From contig CAZCJU010000029.1 of NCBI GenBank assembly GCA_964498965.1, forward strand, positions 1-19,370: 19,370 nucleotides of DNA, given 5' to 3'. Positions 6,239 to 14,081 of the stretch are shown piece after piece. This DNA is from CAZCJU01 sp964498965. GTDB taxonomy: Bacteria > Bacillota > Clostridia > Oscillospirales > CAG-272. Made by a program: the position numbers and the translations under genes. Under the pieces are notes generated by a model, which was given only the letters and a program-made list of their open reading frames with translations, ran no database searches and was not told the origin of the DNA. Positions within the stretch are counted from its first letter, which is position 1; each line of letters begins with the position of its first letter.

Positions 6239-7651
6239 ATGGCTATCGATCCGAAAAAACACGAGATGCCCGTGCAGGCACCCGAGGTAAGAGCAAGAAA
6301 TTTCGATGAGGTCGCACTCGGATACACCTCCGAAATAGCGATATCCGAGGCAAAGCGTTGCCTTAACTGTAAAAACAAGCCCTGCGTACAGGGCTGTCCC
6401 GTAAACGTAAATATTCCCGATTTCATAGCGAAAATAAAAGACGGCGATTTCGAGGGAGCGTATCAGACTATCGCGACGACCTCGGCACTTCCGGCGGTAT
6501 GCGGACGTGTATGCCCTCAGGAAACGCAATGCGAGAGCAAGTGTACTCTCGGCATTAAATTCGAGCCGGTCGGAATAGGCAGGCTTGAGCGTTTTGTCGC
6601 CGACTATCACAACGCAAACGGCACCGAGGCTCCGAAAACGGCGGAGAGCAACGGTCACAGAGTTGCCGTTGTAGGCTCGGGGCCCTCCGGACTTACCTGT
6701 GCCGGCGACTTGGCAAGAGCCGGATATAAAGTCACCGTCTACGAAGCGTTGCACAAAGCGGGCGGCGTTTTGGTATACGGTATTCCCGAATTCAGACTTC
6801 CCAAATCGATAGTTGCGAGAGAAGTCGAATCGCTTAAAGCCATGGGCGTAGATATCGAAACGAACGTCGTTATAGGTAAAACGCTTACCGTGGACGAGCT
6901 GTTCGAAATGGGCTACGAGGCGGTATTCATAGGCTCGGGTGCGGGTCTGCCCGGCTTCATGGGCATTCCGGGAGAATCGCTCAAGGGTGTGTACTCCGCA
7001 AACGAATTTTTGACCAGAAGCAATCTTATGAAAGCGTTCAGGGACGATTCCGCAACGCCCGTAATGAAGGGCGGCAAGGTCGCCGTCGTAGGCGGCGGAA
7101 ACGTGGCAATGGATGCCGCAAGAACGGCATTGAGGCTCGGTGCGGAAAAGGTGTACATAGTTTACCGTCGTTCGATGGATGAGCTTCCCGCAAGAAAAGA
7201 GGAAGTAGAACACGCAATAGAGGAAGGAATAGATTTCCGTCTTTTGCGTAATCCCGTCGAAATACTCGGTTATAATAATCCAAGCGATCCGAGAGATCCC
7301 CGAAACGGCTTCGTTACGGGTATGCGTTGCATAGAAATGAAGCTCGGCGAACCCGACGAAAAGGGCAGACGCCGTCCCGTTCCCGTTGAAGGCTCGGAAT
7401 TTGTCATAGATGTCGATACCGTGGTGATTTCCATAGGCACAACACCCAATCCCCTTATAAAGAATACGACAGAGGGGCTTGAGGTGAACAAAAAAGGCGG
7501 CATAATAGTTACCGAGGACGGCTTGACCTCACGTACCGGCGTTTATGCGGGCGGCGATGCGGTCACGGGTGCGGCAACGGTAATATCCGCAATGGGTGCG
7601 GGTAAAACGGCTGCGGCGGCGATAGACAAATACCTTTCGCAAAAACAGTAA
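6239..7651 (+). CDS. nfnB: NfnB, NADPH-binding large subunit of the transhydrogenase (GltD-like)
   Basis: This 470-residue subunit belongs to the family of the glutamate synthase small chain. It has two N-terminal [4Fe-4S] cysteine sets (41, 44, 49, 53 and 88, 92, 98, 102), an FAD site GSGPSG (146-151), an NADP(H) site GGGNVA (285-290) and a C-terminal FAD-contacting AGGDAVTGAATV. In NfnAB this subunit holds the bifurcating FAD and the ferredoxin-side clusters. Its start overlaps the upstream context tightly: the nfnA stop is embedded in the TAAGGAGTGAG ribosome binding site and the gap is 13 bases. A glutamate synthase role is unlikely, as no large GltB-type subunit is present and nfnA precedes it. 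Confidence 0.93.
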   Translation: MAIDPKKHEMPVQAPEVRARNFDEVALGYTSEIAISEAKRCLNCKNKPCVQGCPVNVNIPDFIAKIKDGDFEGAYQTIATTSALPAVCGRVCPQETQCESKCTLGIKFEPVGIGRLERFVADYHNANGTEAPKTAESNGHRVAVVGSGPSGLTCAGDLARAGYKVTVYEALHKAGGVLVYGIPEFRLPKSIVAREVESLKAMGVDIETNVVIGKTLTVDELFEMGYEAVFIGSGAGLPGFMGIPGESLKGVYSANEFLTRSNLMKAFRDDSATPVMKGGKVAVVGGGNVAMDAARTALRLGAEKVYIVYRRSMDELPARKEEVEHAIEEGIDFRLLRNPVEILGYNNPSDPRDPRNGFVTGMRCIEMKLGEPDEKGRRRPVPVEGSEFVIDVDTVVISIGTTPNPLIKNTTEGLEVNKKGGIIVTEDGLTSRTGVYAGGDAVTGAATVISAMGAGKTAAAAIDKYLSQKQ

Positions 7652-7662
7652 GGAGAGAGGCA

Positions 7663-8148
7663 ATGAACGAAAATTTTGATTTTGCGACAGTCGATAAGAT
7701 ACTTGAAGCGAATAACAACAGCCAACAGCTCATTATAGCGATATTGCAGGAGATACAGGAGCATTACCATTATCTTCCGAGAGAGATATTTCCCTATCTT
7801 GCCGAGAAACTCGACATGAGCGAAGCGAGAATATACAGTGTCGCAACGTTTTACGAGAATTTTTCACTCGAGCCTAAAGGAAAATACGTTATAAAGGTGT
7901 GCGACGGCACCGCATGTCACGTTCGCCGCTCCATACCGATACTCGAGCGTTTAAGACAGGAGTTGGGTCTGAGCGAGGACAAAAAGACGACGGACGATTT
8001 GAATTTCACACTTGAAACCGTTTCGTGCCTCGGAGCGTGCGGTCTTGCCCCCGTTCTTACGGTAAACGACGTGGTTCACCCGGGAATGACACCCGAAAAA
8101 GCGTCGGAGCTTATTAAACAACTCAGGGAGGAGCTGGCAAATGCTTAA
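7663..8148 (+). CDS. hydC: HydC, NuoE-like [2Fe-2S] subunit of trimeric hydrogenase
   Basis: This 161-residue thioredoxin-fold ferredoxin corresponds to NuoE/HndA. A helical N-terminal domain (about 1-75, with LPREIFPYLAEKL and SVATFYENF) precedes the [2Fe-2S] domain with ligands Cys80, Cys85, Cys122 and Cys126 (CDGTAC, CLGAC). It passes electrons between the flavin subunit and the hydrogenase subunit. AAGGAGAGAGG precedes the ATG at 7663, 11 bases after nfnB. Its last 8 bases overlap the start of hydB, pointing to translational coupling. The same domain exists in complex I, but a hydrogenase follows rather than other nuo genes. Confidence 0.92.
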   Translation: MNENFDFATVDKILEANNNSQQLIIAILQEIQEHYHYLPREIFPYLAEKLDMSEARIYSVATFYENFSLEPKGKYVIKVCDGTACHVRRSIPILERLRQELGLSEDKKTTDDLNFTLETVSCLGACGLAPVLTVNDVVHPGMTPEKASELIKQLREELANA

Positions 8149-10015
8149 GAACAGAGAAGAGCTTATAGCTTTAAGAGAAAAATCGAAAAACGCTTATAAG
8201 GCTCAAGCCGAAAAGCTGATAATTTGCGCCGGTACCGGCTGCGTGGCAGGCGGCTCGCTGAAAATATTCGACAGAATAAAGGAGCTTATCGAGGAAAAAG
8301 GACTTGAGGTCGAGGTAGAGCTGGGCGATGTTCCGCATGATAAATCGATAGGTCTTAAAAAGAGCGGATGTCACGGCTTTTGCGAAATGGGACCGTTGCT
8401 CAGAGTAGACCCTCAGGGCTGGCTCTATACCAAGGTAAAGCTCGAGGACTGCGAAGAGATCGTCGAAAAGACCGTTATCGGCGGCGAGCATATAGAAAGA
8501 CTCGCTTACAAGAAAAACGACATTATATACAGGAAGCAGGAAGAGATCCCGTTCTACCGCCAGCAGACGAGAGTCGTTTTGGAGCATTGCGGTAAGATAG
8601 ACGCAAACTCCGTTAAGGAATACCTTGCGATAGGCGGCTACGAAGCCTTCGAAAAAGCTCTGTTCGATATGTCCGCCGACGAGATAATATCGGAAATAAG
8701 CAATTCCGGCCTCAGAGGCAGAGGAGGCGGCGGCTTCCCCGCGGGTCGCAAATGGGAGCAGGTAAAGCGTCAAAAGGAAAAACAAAAATATATAGTATGT
8801 AACGGCGACGAGGGTGACCCCGGTGCGTTCATGGACAGAAGTATCATGGAGGGCGACCCCCACAGAATGCTCGAGGGCATGATGATAGCCGGTATAGCCT
8901 GCGGAGCGAGTGAGGGCTACATTTATGTGCGTGCGGAATATCCGCTTGCCGTTTCTCGTCTGAAAAACGCCATAGAGCAAGCGAGAGAAATAGGTCTGCT
9001 CGGTCACGGCATACTCGGAACGGATTTCGACTTCGATCTGCATATATGCAGAGGTGCGGGAGCGTTCGTGTGCGGAGAGGGCAGCGCCCTTACCGCTTCC
9101 ATCGAGGGCAAAAGAGGCTTCCCGAGAGTTAAGCCGCCCCGTACCGTGGAACACGGTCTGTTCGACAAGCCCACGGTACTGAACAACGTCGAAACTTTCG
9201 CAAACGTGGCACAGATAATCACGAAAGGCTCGGAGTGGTACAGAAGCATCGGAACGGAGGCAAGCCCCGGAACGAAAGCTTTCGCACTTACGGGTAATAT
9301 AGCAAATACCGGACTTATAGAGGTTCCCATGGGAACTACGCTGCGAGAGATAATATTCGATATCGGCGGTGGCATGAAAGGCGACGGCGACTTCAAAGCG
9401 GTCCAGATAGGCGGTCCGTCCGGTGCGTGCCTGACAAAAGAGCATCTCGATCTCCCGCTCGATTTCGATACGTTGAAAAAAGTAAAAGCCATGATAGGCT
9501 CGGGCGGACTTGTCGTAATGGACTCCAATACCTGCATGGTAGAGGTCGCAAGATTCTTCATGAACTTTACGCAGAACGAATCATGCGGAAAATGCGTTCC
9601 GTGCCGCGAGGGTACAAAGCGTATGCTCGAAATACTGGAAAGAATAGTTGCCGGAAACGGCGAGGACGGCGATATAGAGCTGCTGCTCGAGCTTGCGGAT
9701 ACAATTTCCGCAACGGCACTGTGCGGTCTGGGTAAATCCGCTCCATCACCCGTGGTAAGCACGATAAGAAACTTCCGCGACGAATACGAGGCTCATATAT
9801 ACGAGAAGCGTTGCCCGGCTGGCGTTTGCAAAAAATTGAAGAAAATATATATAGACCCCGAGCTGTGTAAAGGCTGCTCAAAATGCTCCAGAGGCTGTCC
9901 CGTAAACGCTATAAGCGGTAAGATAAAGGAACCGTTCAAAATTGACCTGTCCATCTGCATACGCTGCGGAAGCTGTGTCAGCACGTGTCCGTTCCACGCA
10001 ATTAAGGAGGGTTGA
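8141..10015 (+). CDS. hydB: HydB, NuoF-like FMN and NADH-binding subunit of trimeric hydrogenase
   Basis: This 624-residue subunit has four parts. First is a thioredoxin-like [2Fe-2S] domain (Cys29, Cys34, Cys77, Cys81). Second is the NuoF core with the glycine-rich FMN/NADH site GRGGGGFP (193-200) and NGDEGDPGA (221-229). Third is the [4Fe-4S] set SCGKCVPC with Cys528. Last is a C-terminal two-cluster ferredoxin (Cys576-586 and Cys606-616). This arrangement is that of HydB/HndC, not of complex I NuoF, which lacks both terminal extensions. It is where NADH is oxidised or formed and where bifurcation is placed in current models of HydABC. The ATG at 8141 lies inside the end of hydC after GGGAGGAG. 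Confidence 0.94.
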   Translation: MLKNREELIALREKSKNAYKAQAEKLIICAGTGCVAGGSLKIFDRIKELIEEKGLEVEVELGDVPHDKSIGLKKSGCHGFCEMGPLLRVDPQGWLYTKVKLEDCEEIVEKTVIGGEHIERLAYKKNDIIYRKQEEIPFYRQQTRVVLEHCGKIDANSVKEYLAIGGYEAFEKALFDMSADEIISEISNSGLRGRGGGGFPAGRKWEQVKRQKEKQKYIVCNGDEGDPGAFMDRSIMEGDPHRMLEGMMIAGIACGASEGYIYVRAEYPLAVSRLKNAIEQAREIGLLGHGILGTDFDFDLHICRGAGAFVCGEGSALTASIEGKRGFPRVKPPRTVEHGLFDKPTVLNNVETFANVAQIITKGSEWYRSIGTEASPGTKAFALTGNIANTGLIEVPMGTTLREIIFDIGGGMKGDGDFKAVQIGGPSGACLTKEHLDLPLDFDTLKKVKAMIGSGGLVVMDSNTCMVEVARFFMNFTQNESCGKCVPCREGTKRMLEILERIVAGNGEDGDIELLLELADTISATALCGLGKSAPSPVVSTIRNFRDEYEAHIYEKRCPAGVCKKLKKIYIDPELCKGCSKCSRGCPVNAISGKIKEPFKIDLSICIRCGSCVSTCPFHAIKEG

Positions 10016-10018
10016 TTT

Positions 10019-11707
10019 ATGGCAAACAAGGAATATGTAACTATAGACGGTATACCCGTCGCCATTGAGGGTGAAAAAAACCTGCTCGAGCTTATACGTA
10101 AGGTCGGCATAAAAATGCCCACCTTCTGCTACCATTCGGATCTGTCCGTGTACGGTGCATGCCGTATGTGTATGGTGGAAAACGAAAGAGGCGGTCTTGA
10201 CGCAGCCTGCTCGACACCTCCCCGTGCGGGAATGAATATAAAAACAAATACGGAAAGACTTCGTCGCTACAGAAAAAACATACTCGAGCTTATATTGGCA
10301 AACCATTGCCGTGATTGCACAACGTGCGATAATAACAGCAATTGTAAGCTCCAGGACCTCGCAATGCGTTTCAATATCGAGGGCGTTCGCTTCCCGAATA
10401 CCGCAAAATCGACGAGAAACGAGGACACCTCCTCCGTCAGCATAGTGAGAGATAACGGTAAGTGTATCCTCTGCGGCGATTGCGTGCGTGTTTGTAACGA
10501 AATACAGAATGTCGGTGCGATAGATTTCGCCTTCAGAGGCTCGAAAATGGTGATAAGCACCGCTTTCGGCAAGCCTATCGCCGAATCGCCTTGCGTAGGC
10601 TGCGGTCAGTGCGTTGCCGTCTGCCCCACCGGTGCTATAGTAGTTAAAAACGACATTTCCGAGGTTTGGAAAGCAATCGATGACAAAAACACGAAAACAA
10701 CGGTGCAGATAGCCCCCGCGGTCCGTGTCGCTCTCGGTAAGGAGCTGGGCGTTACAAACGGCGAAAACGTAATGGGTAAGATCGTCGCCGCACTTCGCCA
10801 TATGGGCTTCGATGAAATCTATGATACATCTCTCGGTGCGGATCTGACCGTGCTTGAAGAAACAGACGAATTTATAAAAAGAGCCGAAAGCGGAGAAGCT
10901 TTGCCGCTCATCACTTCCTGCTGCCCCGCTTGGATACAGTATTGCGAGAAAAAACACCCCGAACTGCTGGATAATATATCCACGTGCCGCTCGCCTATGC
11001 AAATGCTCGCAGCCGTGTTAAAGGATAAAGCAAGTGAGGACGGAAGAAAACACTTCCATGTCGCCGTTATGCCCTGTACCGCAAAGAAATTCGAAGCAGA
11101 CCGTGACGAATTTAAGACCGACGGCATACCGAATGTGGACAAGGTCATAACAACGCAGGAGCTTATCCGCATGATAAAGGAATCGGGCATAATGTTCGAT
11201 ACTCTCGCTCCCGAAAGCGTCGATATGCCGTTCGGTACAGTGTCCGGTGCGGGCGTTATATTCGGCGTTACAGGCGGCGTTACCGAAGCGGTGCTTCGCC
11301 GTGTTGCCGCAAATAAATCGAGAGTCGAGCTTCTGACAATAGCTAATTCCGGACAACGGGGAAACGACGGTATAAAGGAATTCGAATTGCCCTACGGCGA
11401 TAAAGAGCTTAAAATAGCCGTGGTAAGCGGCTTGAAAAACGCCGAGGAAGTAATTCAAAGAATGAAAAGCGGCGAGCATTTCGACTTCATCGAGATCATG
11501 GCTTGTCCCGGCGGATGCGTTTCGGGCGGAGGTCAGCCGTTCGCCGATTCGTGCGACAGAGTGAGCAGAGGACAGGGACTGTATGAGGCGGACAGACTTC
11601 TGAGTATCCGTCGTTCCGAGGAAAACCCGCTTATGACCTCGTTGTATAACGATGTCATAAAGGGAAGAAGTCACGAACTCCTGCACGTTCATTATCACAA
11701 AAAATAA
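10019..11707 (+). CDS. hydA: HydA, catalytic [FeFe] hydrogenase subunit (group A3, bifurcating type)
   Basis: This 562-residue catalytic subunit has a plant-type [2Fe-2S] domain (Cys37, 48, 51, 64), a His-ligated cluster (His96, Cys100, 103, 109), and two [4Fe-4S] motifs (Cys149-159 and Cys192-202). The H-cluster domain carries all three signatures: TSCCPAW (proton-relay Cys301, ligand Cys302), MPCTAKKFE (Cys353, Glu359) and MACPGGC (Cys496, Cys500). With HydB and HydC it forms the cytoplasmic complex that exchanges electrons of NADH and reduced ferredoxin with H2. The start is 3 bases after the hydB stop, and AAGGAGGG overlaps that stop. Maturation genes hydEFG are not in the window. It is the last gene of the operon. 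Confidence 0.95.
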   Translation: MANKEYVTIDGIPVAIEGEKNLLELIRKVGIKMPTFCYHSDLSVYGACRMCMVENERGGLDAACSTPPRAGMNIKTNTERLRRYRKNILELILANHCRDCTTCDNNSNCKLQDLAMRFNIEGVRFPNTAKSTRNEDTSSVSIVRDNGKCILCGDCVRVCNEIQNVGAIDFAFRGSKMVISTAFGKPIAESPCVGCGQCVAVCPTGAIVVKNDISEVWKAIDDKNTKTTVQIAPAVRVALGKELGVTNGENVMGKIVAALRHMGFDEIYDTSLGADLTVLEETDEFIKRAESGEALPLITSCCPAWIQYCEKKHPELLDNISTCRSPMQMLAAVLKDKASEDGRKHFHVAVMPCTAKKFEADRDEFKTDGIPNVDKVITTQELIRMIKESGIMFDTLAPESVDMPFGTVSGAGVIFGVTGGVTEAVLRRVAANKSRVELLTIANSGQRGNDGIKEFELPYGDKELKIAVVSGLKNAEEVIQRMKSGEHFDFIEIMACPGGCVSGGGQPFADSCDRVSRGQGLYEADRLLSIRRSEENPLMTSLYNDVIKGRSHELLHVHYHKK

Positions 11708-11725
11708 CCGCATATGCCCATTCGC

Positions 11726-11872
11726 AAGCCTTCCCCGCTTGACCCGTTTCGTAAGCCCTCCTCCGGGGGAGGCGGCAATCCGAAGGATTAACGAATGAGG
11801 GTGTCATCGCACCGCCCCCGTAAAGCCTCTCCAAAAGGGGAGGCTTTACGGGGGGATAATAAGGGAAGGCTT
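11726..11872. repeat. Nested palindromic, MITE-like intergenic repeat; likely terminator of the hyd operon
   Basis: Terminal inverted repeats AAGCCTTCCC (11726-11735) and GGGAAGGCTT (11863-11872) frame a 147-base element. Inside, an 18-base stem (11815-11832 with 11837-11854, one G-T wobble, loop AAAA) forms a very stable hairpin. A smaller CCTCC/GGAGG dyad lies near 11757-11772. Six T residues (11871-11876) follow the right terminus, so the folded unit resembles a terminator in the plus direction. It occupies almost the whole gap between two convergent genes. Only one copy is in this window, so its dispersed nature is inferred from structure. Confidence 0.7.
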
Positions 11873-11884
11873 TTTTACGGAGGA

Positions 11885-12427
11885 TCAATATTTTAAGATC
11901 TGGTATATATACGGGCTTGTGGGTGAATTTACCATTCTGTGGCACATCACGCACAGCTCTTTTTTATCGTATTTCGAAAGCATTTCGCCGAGGGCTTCGC
12001 CCTCCGCAAAGCCCTCGGCGTGTCCCGGATAGACGGACACGGTCATTACGCACCCGTTTTTGAGCAGATCGATACCGTCCGCCACGGCTTTCAGCGTTGT
12101 ATTTCGCATAGTATGCTTTGATTTATCTCCGCCGGGTCGATATCCGAGGTTGAACATACCGCCGTCTATCGGACAATTCACGTATTTTTTCACGTTTTCG
12201 TGACCGGAAAGTATCAATTTCGCATTACAAAGTCCTTTTTCGTCAAGCAACGCCTGTGTATTTTCGAGTGCTTCCACCTGTACATCGAACGCGTACACGA
12301 TACCGTTTTTCGCAAGCTCGCACAAAAAGGCGGTATCGTGTCCGTTTCCCATGGTAAAATCGACGTAAACGCCGTCGGGGTTTGCACATTGTATCAAAAA
12401 CGATTTCGCAAAGGCTTTAAGATTCAT
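11885..12427 (-). CDS. mnmM: MnmM (YtqB) family tRNA wobble-uridine methyltransferase
   Basis: This 180-residue class I SAM-dependent methyltransferase was formerly annotated as a putative rRNA methylase. It shows the family signatures DFTMGNGHDTAFL (SAM site, about 23-35), YAFDVQ (45-50), NLGYRPGGDK (93-102) and a YPGHAEG segment near 133. Bacillus and Staphylococcus YtqB/MnmM converts 5-aminomethyl-2-thiouridine to the methylaminomethyl form at the tRNA wobble position; I transfer that role by family. The start at 12427 overlaps the upstream stop as ATGA and has GGGAG before it. In-frame ATGs at 12439 and 12448 also exist, but the coupled start fits best. Confidence 0.85.
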   Translation of the reverse strand: MNLKAFAKSFLIQCANPDGVYVDFTMGNGHDTAFLCELAKNGIVYAFDVQVEALENTQALLDEKGLCNAKLILSGHENVKKYVNCPIDGGMFNLGYRPGGDKSKHTMRNTTLKAVADGIDLLKNGCVMTVSVYPGHAEGFAEGEALGEMLSKYDKKELCVMCHRMVNSPTSPYIYQILKY

Positions 12428-12768
12428 TTCGACTCCCATTTTTTCCATTCCTCCGGGCAATATCCGACGGTGGCTTTTTTTCCGTATCTGACTATCGGAG
12501 TTTTAAAGAGCGTTGAGTCGGTCAGAAATTTTTCCTCGACATCTTCCTCGTAAGCGAGGTATTTAACGAGCGGTGCGTTTGCCGCTTTTTCGTTCAGGAG
12601 TTTATCGAAGCCTCCTACTGCGAGCTTGACGCTTTCAAGTTCGCCCCTTGACATATTTTTTTGCGTCAGGTCGATGAATTGGGCGTTTATTTGTCTTTCC
12701 TTAAAATACCTTTGTGCTTTCTTTGTGTCGAAGCACTTATTTTTTCCGAAAATTTGTATTATGGGCAT
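12424..12768 (-). CDS. ArsC/Spx-family thioredoxin-fold protein
   Basis: This 114-residue protein of the arsenate reductase/Spx family begins IIQIFGKNKCFDTKKAQRYF. It has a single redox Cys12 in a C-x-x-T context, whereas Spx has C-x-x-C. The later segments KTPIVRYGKKATVGYCPEEW match the family C-terminus. The substrate is unknown; arsenate reduction is not implied, since no ars genes are near. GAGGAAT precedes the ATG at 12768. It is translationally coupled by a 4-base overlap to mnmM and has its own strong promoter at 12801-12829. Confidence 0.85.
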   Translation of the reverse strand: MPIIQIFGKNKCFDTKKAQRYFKERQINAQFIDLTQKNMSRGELESVKLAVGGFDKLLNEKAANAPLVKYLAYEEDVEEKFLTDSTLFKTPIVRYGKKATVGYCPEEWKKWESK

Positions 12769-12800
12769 TTTGATTCCTCGTCCGTTGTTATTACCCGTTC

Positions 12801-12829
12801 ATTATAGCACGTGATCGTTGTTTTTGCAA
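12801..12829 (-). promoter_or_regulatory. Sigma-A promoter of the ArsC-like/mnmM unit
   Basis: On the minus strand, -35 TTGCAA (12824-12829) and a perfect -10 TATAAT (12801-12806) are separated by 17 bases. It lies in the 69-base gap after sigK. The predicted leader is about 27 bases. Confidence 0.78.
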
Positions 12830-12837
12830 TACCCGTA

Positions 12838-13515
12838 TCAAAGTCTTACCCGGATTTTTTCGAGAGCGGATTTTTCTATTCTCGACACGTAAGAGCGCGA
12901 GATCCCCAAACGCAGTGCCGCTTCACGCTGAGTAACTGGCATATTTCCATCCAATCCGTAACGCATCGTCACTATTTGGCGTTCCCTTTTGTTCAAGCAG
13001 GTATTTATGAGCTTTATCATTTTTTCGACTTTCGTTTTTCTGTCAAGATCTTCGGCTATCGTATCCGGAACCGATATGATATCCGAATAAGTAAGCGCGC
13101 TTCCGTCCTTATCGGAATCTATTTCTTCGTTCATCGAAACCTCGTTATGCAGCTTTTTACCCGCTCTGAAATGCATCAATATTTCGTTTTGCAGGCATCT
13201 GCTCGCATAAGTTGCGAATCTCGCCCCGTTTGAAGCGTCGAAGCTGTCCACCGCTTTTATCAAGCCGACCGTGCCTATCGAGATAAGGTCGTCCTTGTCC
13301 TTTGACAGCGAATAATACTTATTTACGATATGTGCCACGAGCCGCAGATTATGCTCTATCAGCTCCGCTCTCGCCGCCGTATCGCCTTTTTTCATTGCGG
13401 CAAAGCATTCTTCTTCTCTTTCCCTGCTCAGCGGCGGCGGATACGATTCGGTATCCGTCGCTTTTAAGAACAGGCAGAAAAATCCGCACAGCACCGTTGC
13501 CAACGCACTCAGCAT
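12838..13515 (-). CDS. sigK: Sporulation sigma factor SigK precursor (pro-sigma-K)
   Basis: This 225-residue sigma-70 family protein is closest to sigma-K, the late mother-cell sigma factor. Region 2 spans about 54-117 (HNLRLVAHIV, DLISIGTVGLIKAVDSF, ATYASRCLQNEILMH) and region 4 about 162-222 with the helix-turn-helix QREAALRLGISRSYVSRIEK. A hydrophobic N-terminus (about 2-18) before PPPLS looks like the inhibitory pro-sequence that a membrane protease removes in Bacillus. Clostridioides difficile SigK lacks one. The gene is uninterrupted, so no skin-type element splits it. AAAGGAGG lies 9 bases before the ATG. No terminator is visible after it. Sigma-E is the closest alternative, but the pro-sequence and C-terminus favour SigK. 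Confidence 0.88.
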   Translation of the reverse strand: MLSALATVLCGFFCLFLKATDTESYPPPLSREREEECFAAMKKGDTAARAELIEHNLRLVAHIVNKYYSLSKDKDDLISIGTVGLIKAVDSFDASNGARFATYASRCLQNEILMHFRAGKKLHNEVSMNEEIDSDKDGSALTYSDIISVPDTIAEDLDRKTKVEKMIKLINTCLNKRERQIVTMRYGLDGNMPVTQREAALRLGISRSYVSRIEKSALEKIRVRL

Positions 13516-13556
13516 ACGGTATTACCTCCTTTTATTTTGTCTTTCGCTATATATAT

Positions 13557-13586
13557 ATGATATGCTTTTTCGGTCATGTCCTATGA
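13557..13586 (-). promoter_or_regulatory. Possible sigma-E-like promoter of sigK
   Basis: On the minus strand, TCATAGG (13580-13586) and CATATCAT (13557-13564), 15 bases apart, loosely match the Bacillus sigma-E pattern (KHATAHT, CATACAHT). No good sigma-A promoter was found for sigK. The match is partial. Confidence 0.3.
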
Positions 13587-13645
13587 AAAGCACGGTTATG
13601 AACGAGGCAGTCACAACTTGTCCCATTAATATTAACAAATTGCGG

Positions 13646-13674
13646 TTGATAAAAATGTAAAAATATTATATCAT
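13646..13674 (+). promoter_or_regulatory. Sigma-A promoter of the ATP synthase operon
   Basis: TTGATA (13646-13651), 17 bases and TATCAT (13669-13674) predict a start near 13681 and a leader of about 59 bases. A perfect 10-base palindrome TTAATATTAA lies just upstream at 13626-13635. Confidence 0.72.
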
Positions 13675-13739
13675 TACAAGAATAATCGGGCGAGTCGGTT
13701 TTTCGACCGTTCGGTACATTTTACTTTTTAGGGAGCGAT

Positions 13740-14081
13740 ATGGGACACGATATTTTAGGTGCGATCGCCGCATTCGTTCTCGGCGTTGCCGTTTCGTTTG
13801 CGAATTATCTCATTTCACGCACCGCTTTACGAAAGAGGAGCAAGCTGTTTTCGAGCGTAGCCTCATTAAGAATGGTAATAAATTTGATCTTTCTCATATT
13901 ACTGTATTTTGCCTCTTCGCCGCTTGGCTTTGATGCGACCTACTGTCTTATAGGCGGCGGTTTGGGCTTGACGCTCTCGCTGTTTTTGTTTACGTCGCTG
14001 TTGCTTCGGCAAGGTCGAAGCATTACCGACACGGACGAGAGGGACAGCGGAGAAGAAAAAAAAGAAGGGACTGATGACTGA
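13740..14081 (+). CDS. ATP synthase subunit I-like small membrane protein
   Basis: This 113-residue protein has about three hydrophobic segments (near 7-26, 44-60 and 67-90) and a charged, acidic C-terminal tail. It is recognised mainly by its place as first gene of the atp operon directly before subunit a, where AtpI is usual; AtpI helps assembly of the c ring in some bacteria. Sequence similarity to AtpI is weak by eye. GGGAG precedes the ATG at 13740. Its TGA overlaps the atpB ATG by one base. Confidence 0.65.
   Translation: MGHDILGAIAAFVLGVAVSFANYLISRTALRKRSKLFSSVASLRMVINLIFLILLYFASSPLGFDATYCLIGGGLGLTLSLFLFTSLLLRQGRSITDTDERDSGEEKKEGTDD

Noticed and set aside
6239..7651. Glutamate synthase small subunit
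   Set aside because: NfnA precedes it directly and no GltB-like large subunit is present, so the NfnB role is better supported.
11655..11954. Minus-strand reading frame across the intergenic repeat
   Set aside because: Its translation derives from the palindromic repeat and the ends of hydA and mnmM. It has no ribosome binding site or recognisable domain.
12424..12768. Arsenate reductase function for the ArsC-like protein
   Set aside because: No other arsenic genes are nearby, and the family includes Spx-like regulators and proteins of unknown role.
13618..13641. Rex-like site before the atp operon; the same ATTAACAAATT is at 5102-5112 before nfnA
   Set aside because: Only the right half TTAACAA fits. 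The left half TTGTTAA is absent at the required spacing at both places, and the shared 11-mer is AT-rich enough to be chance.
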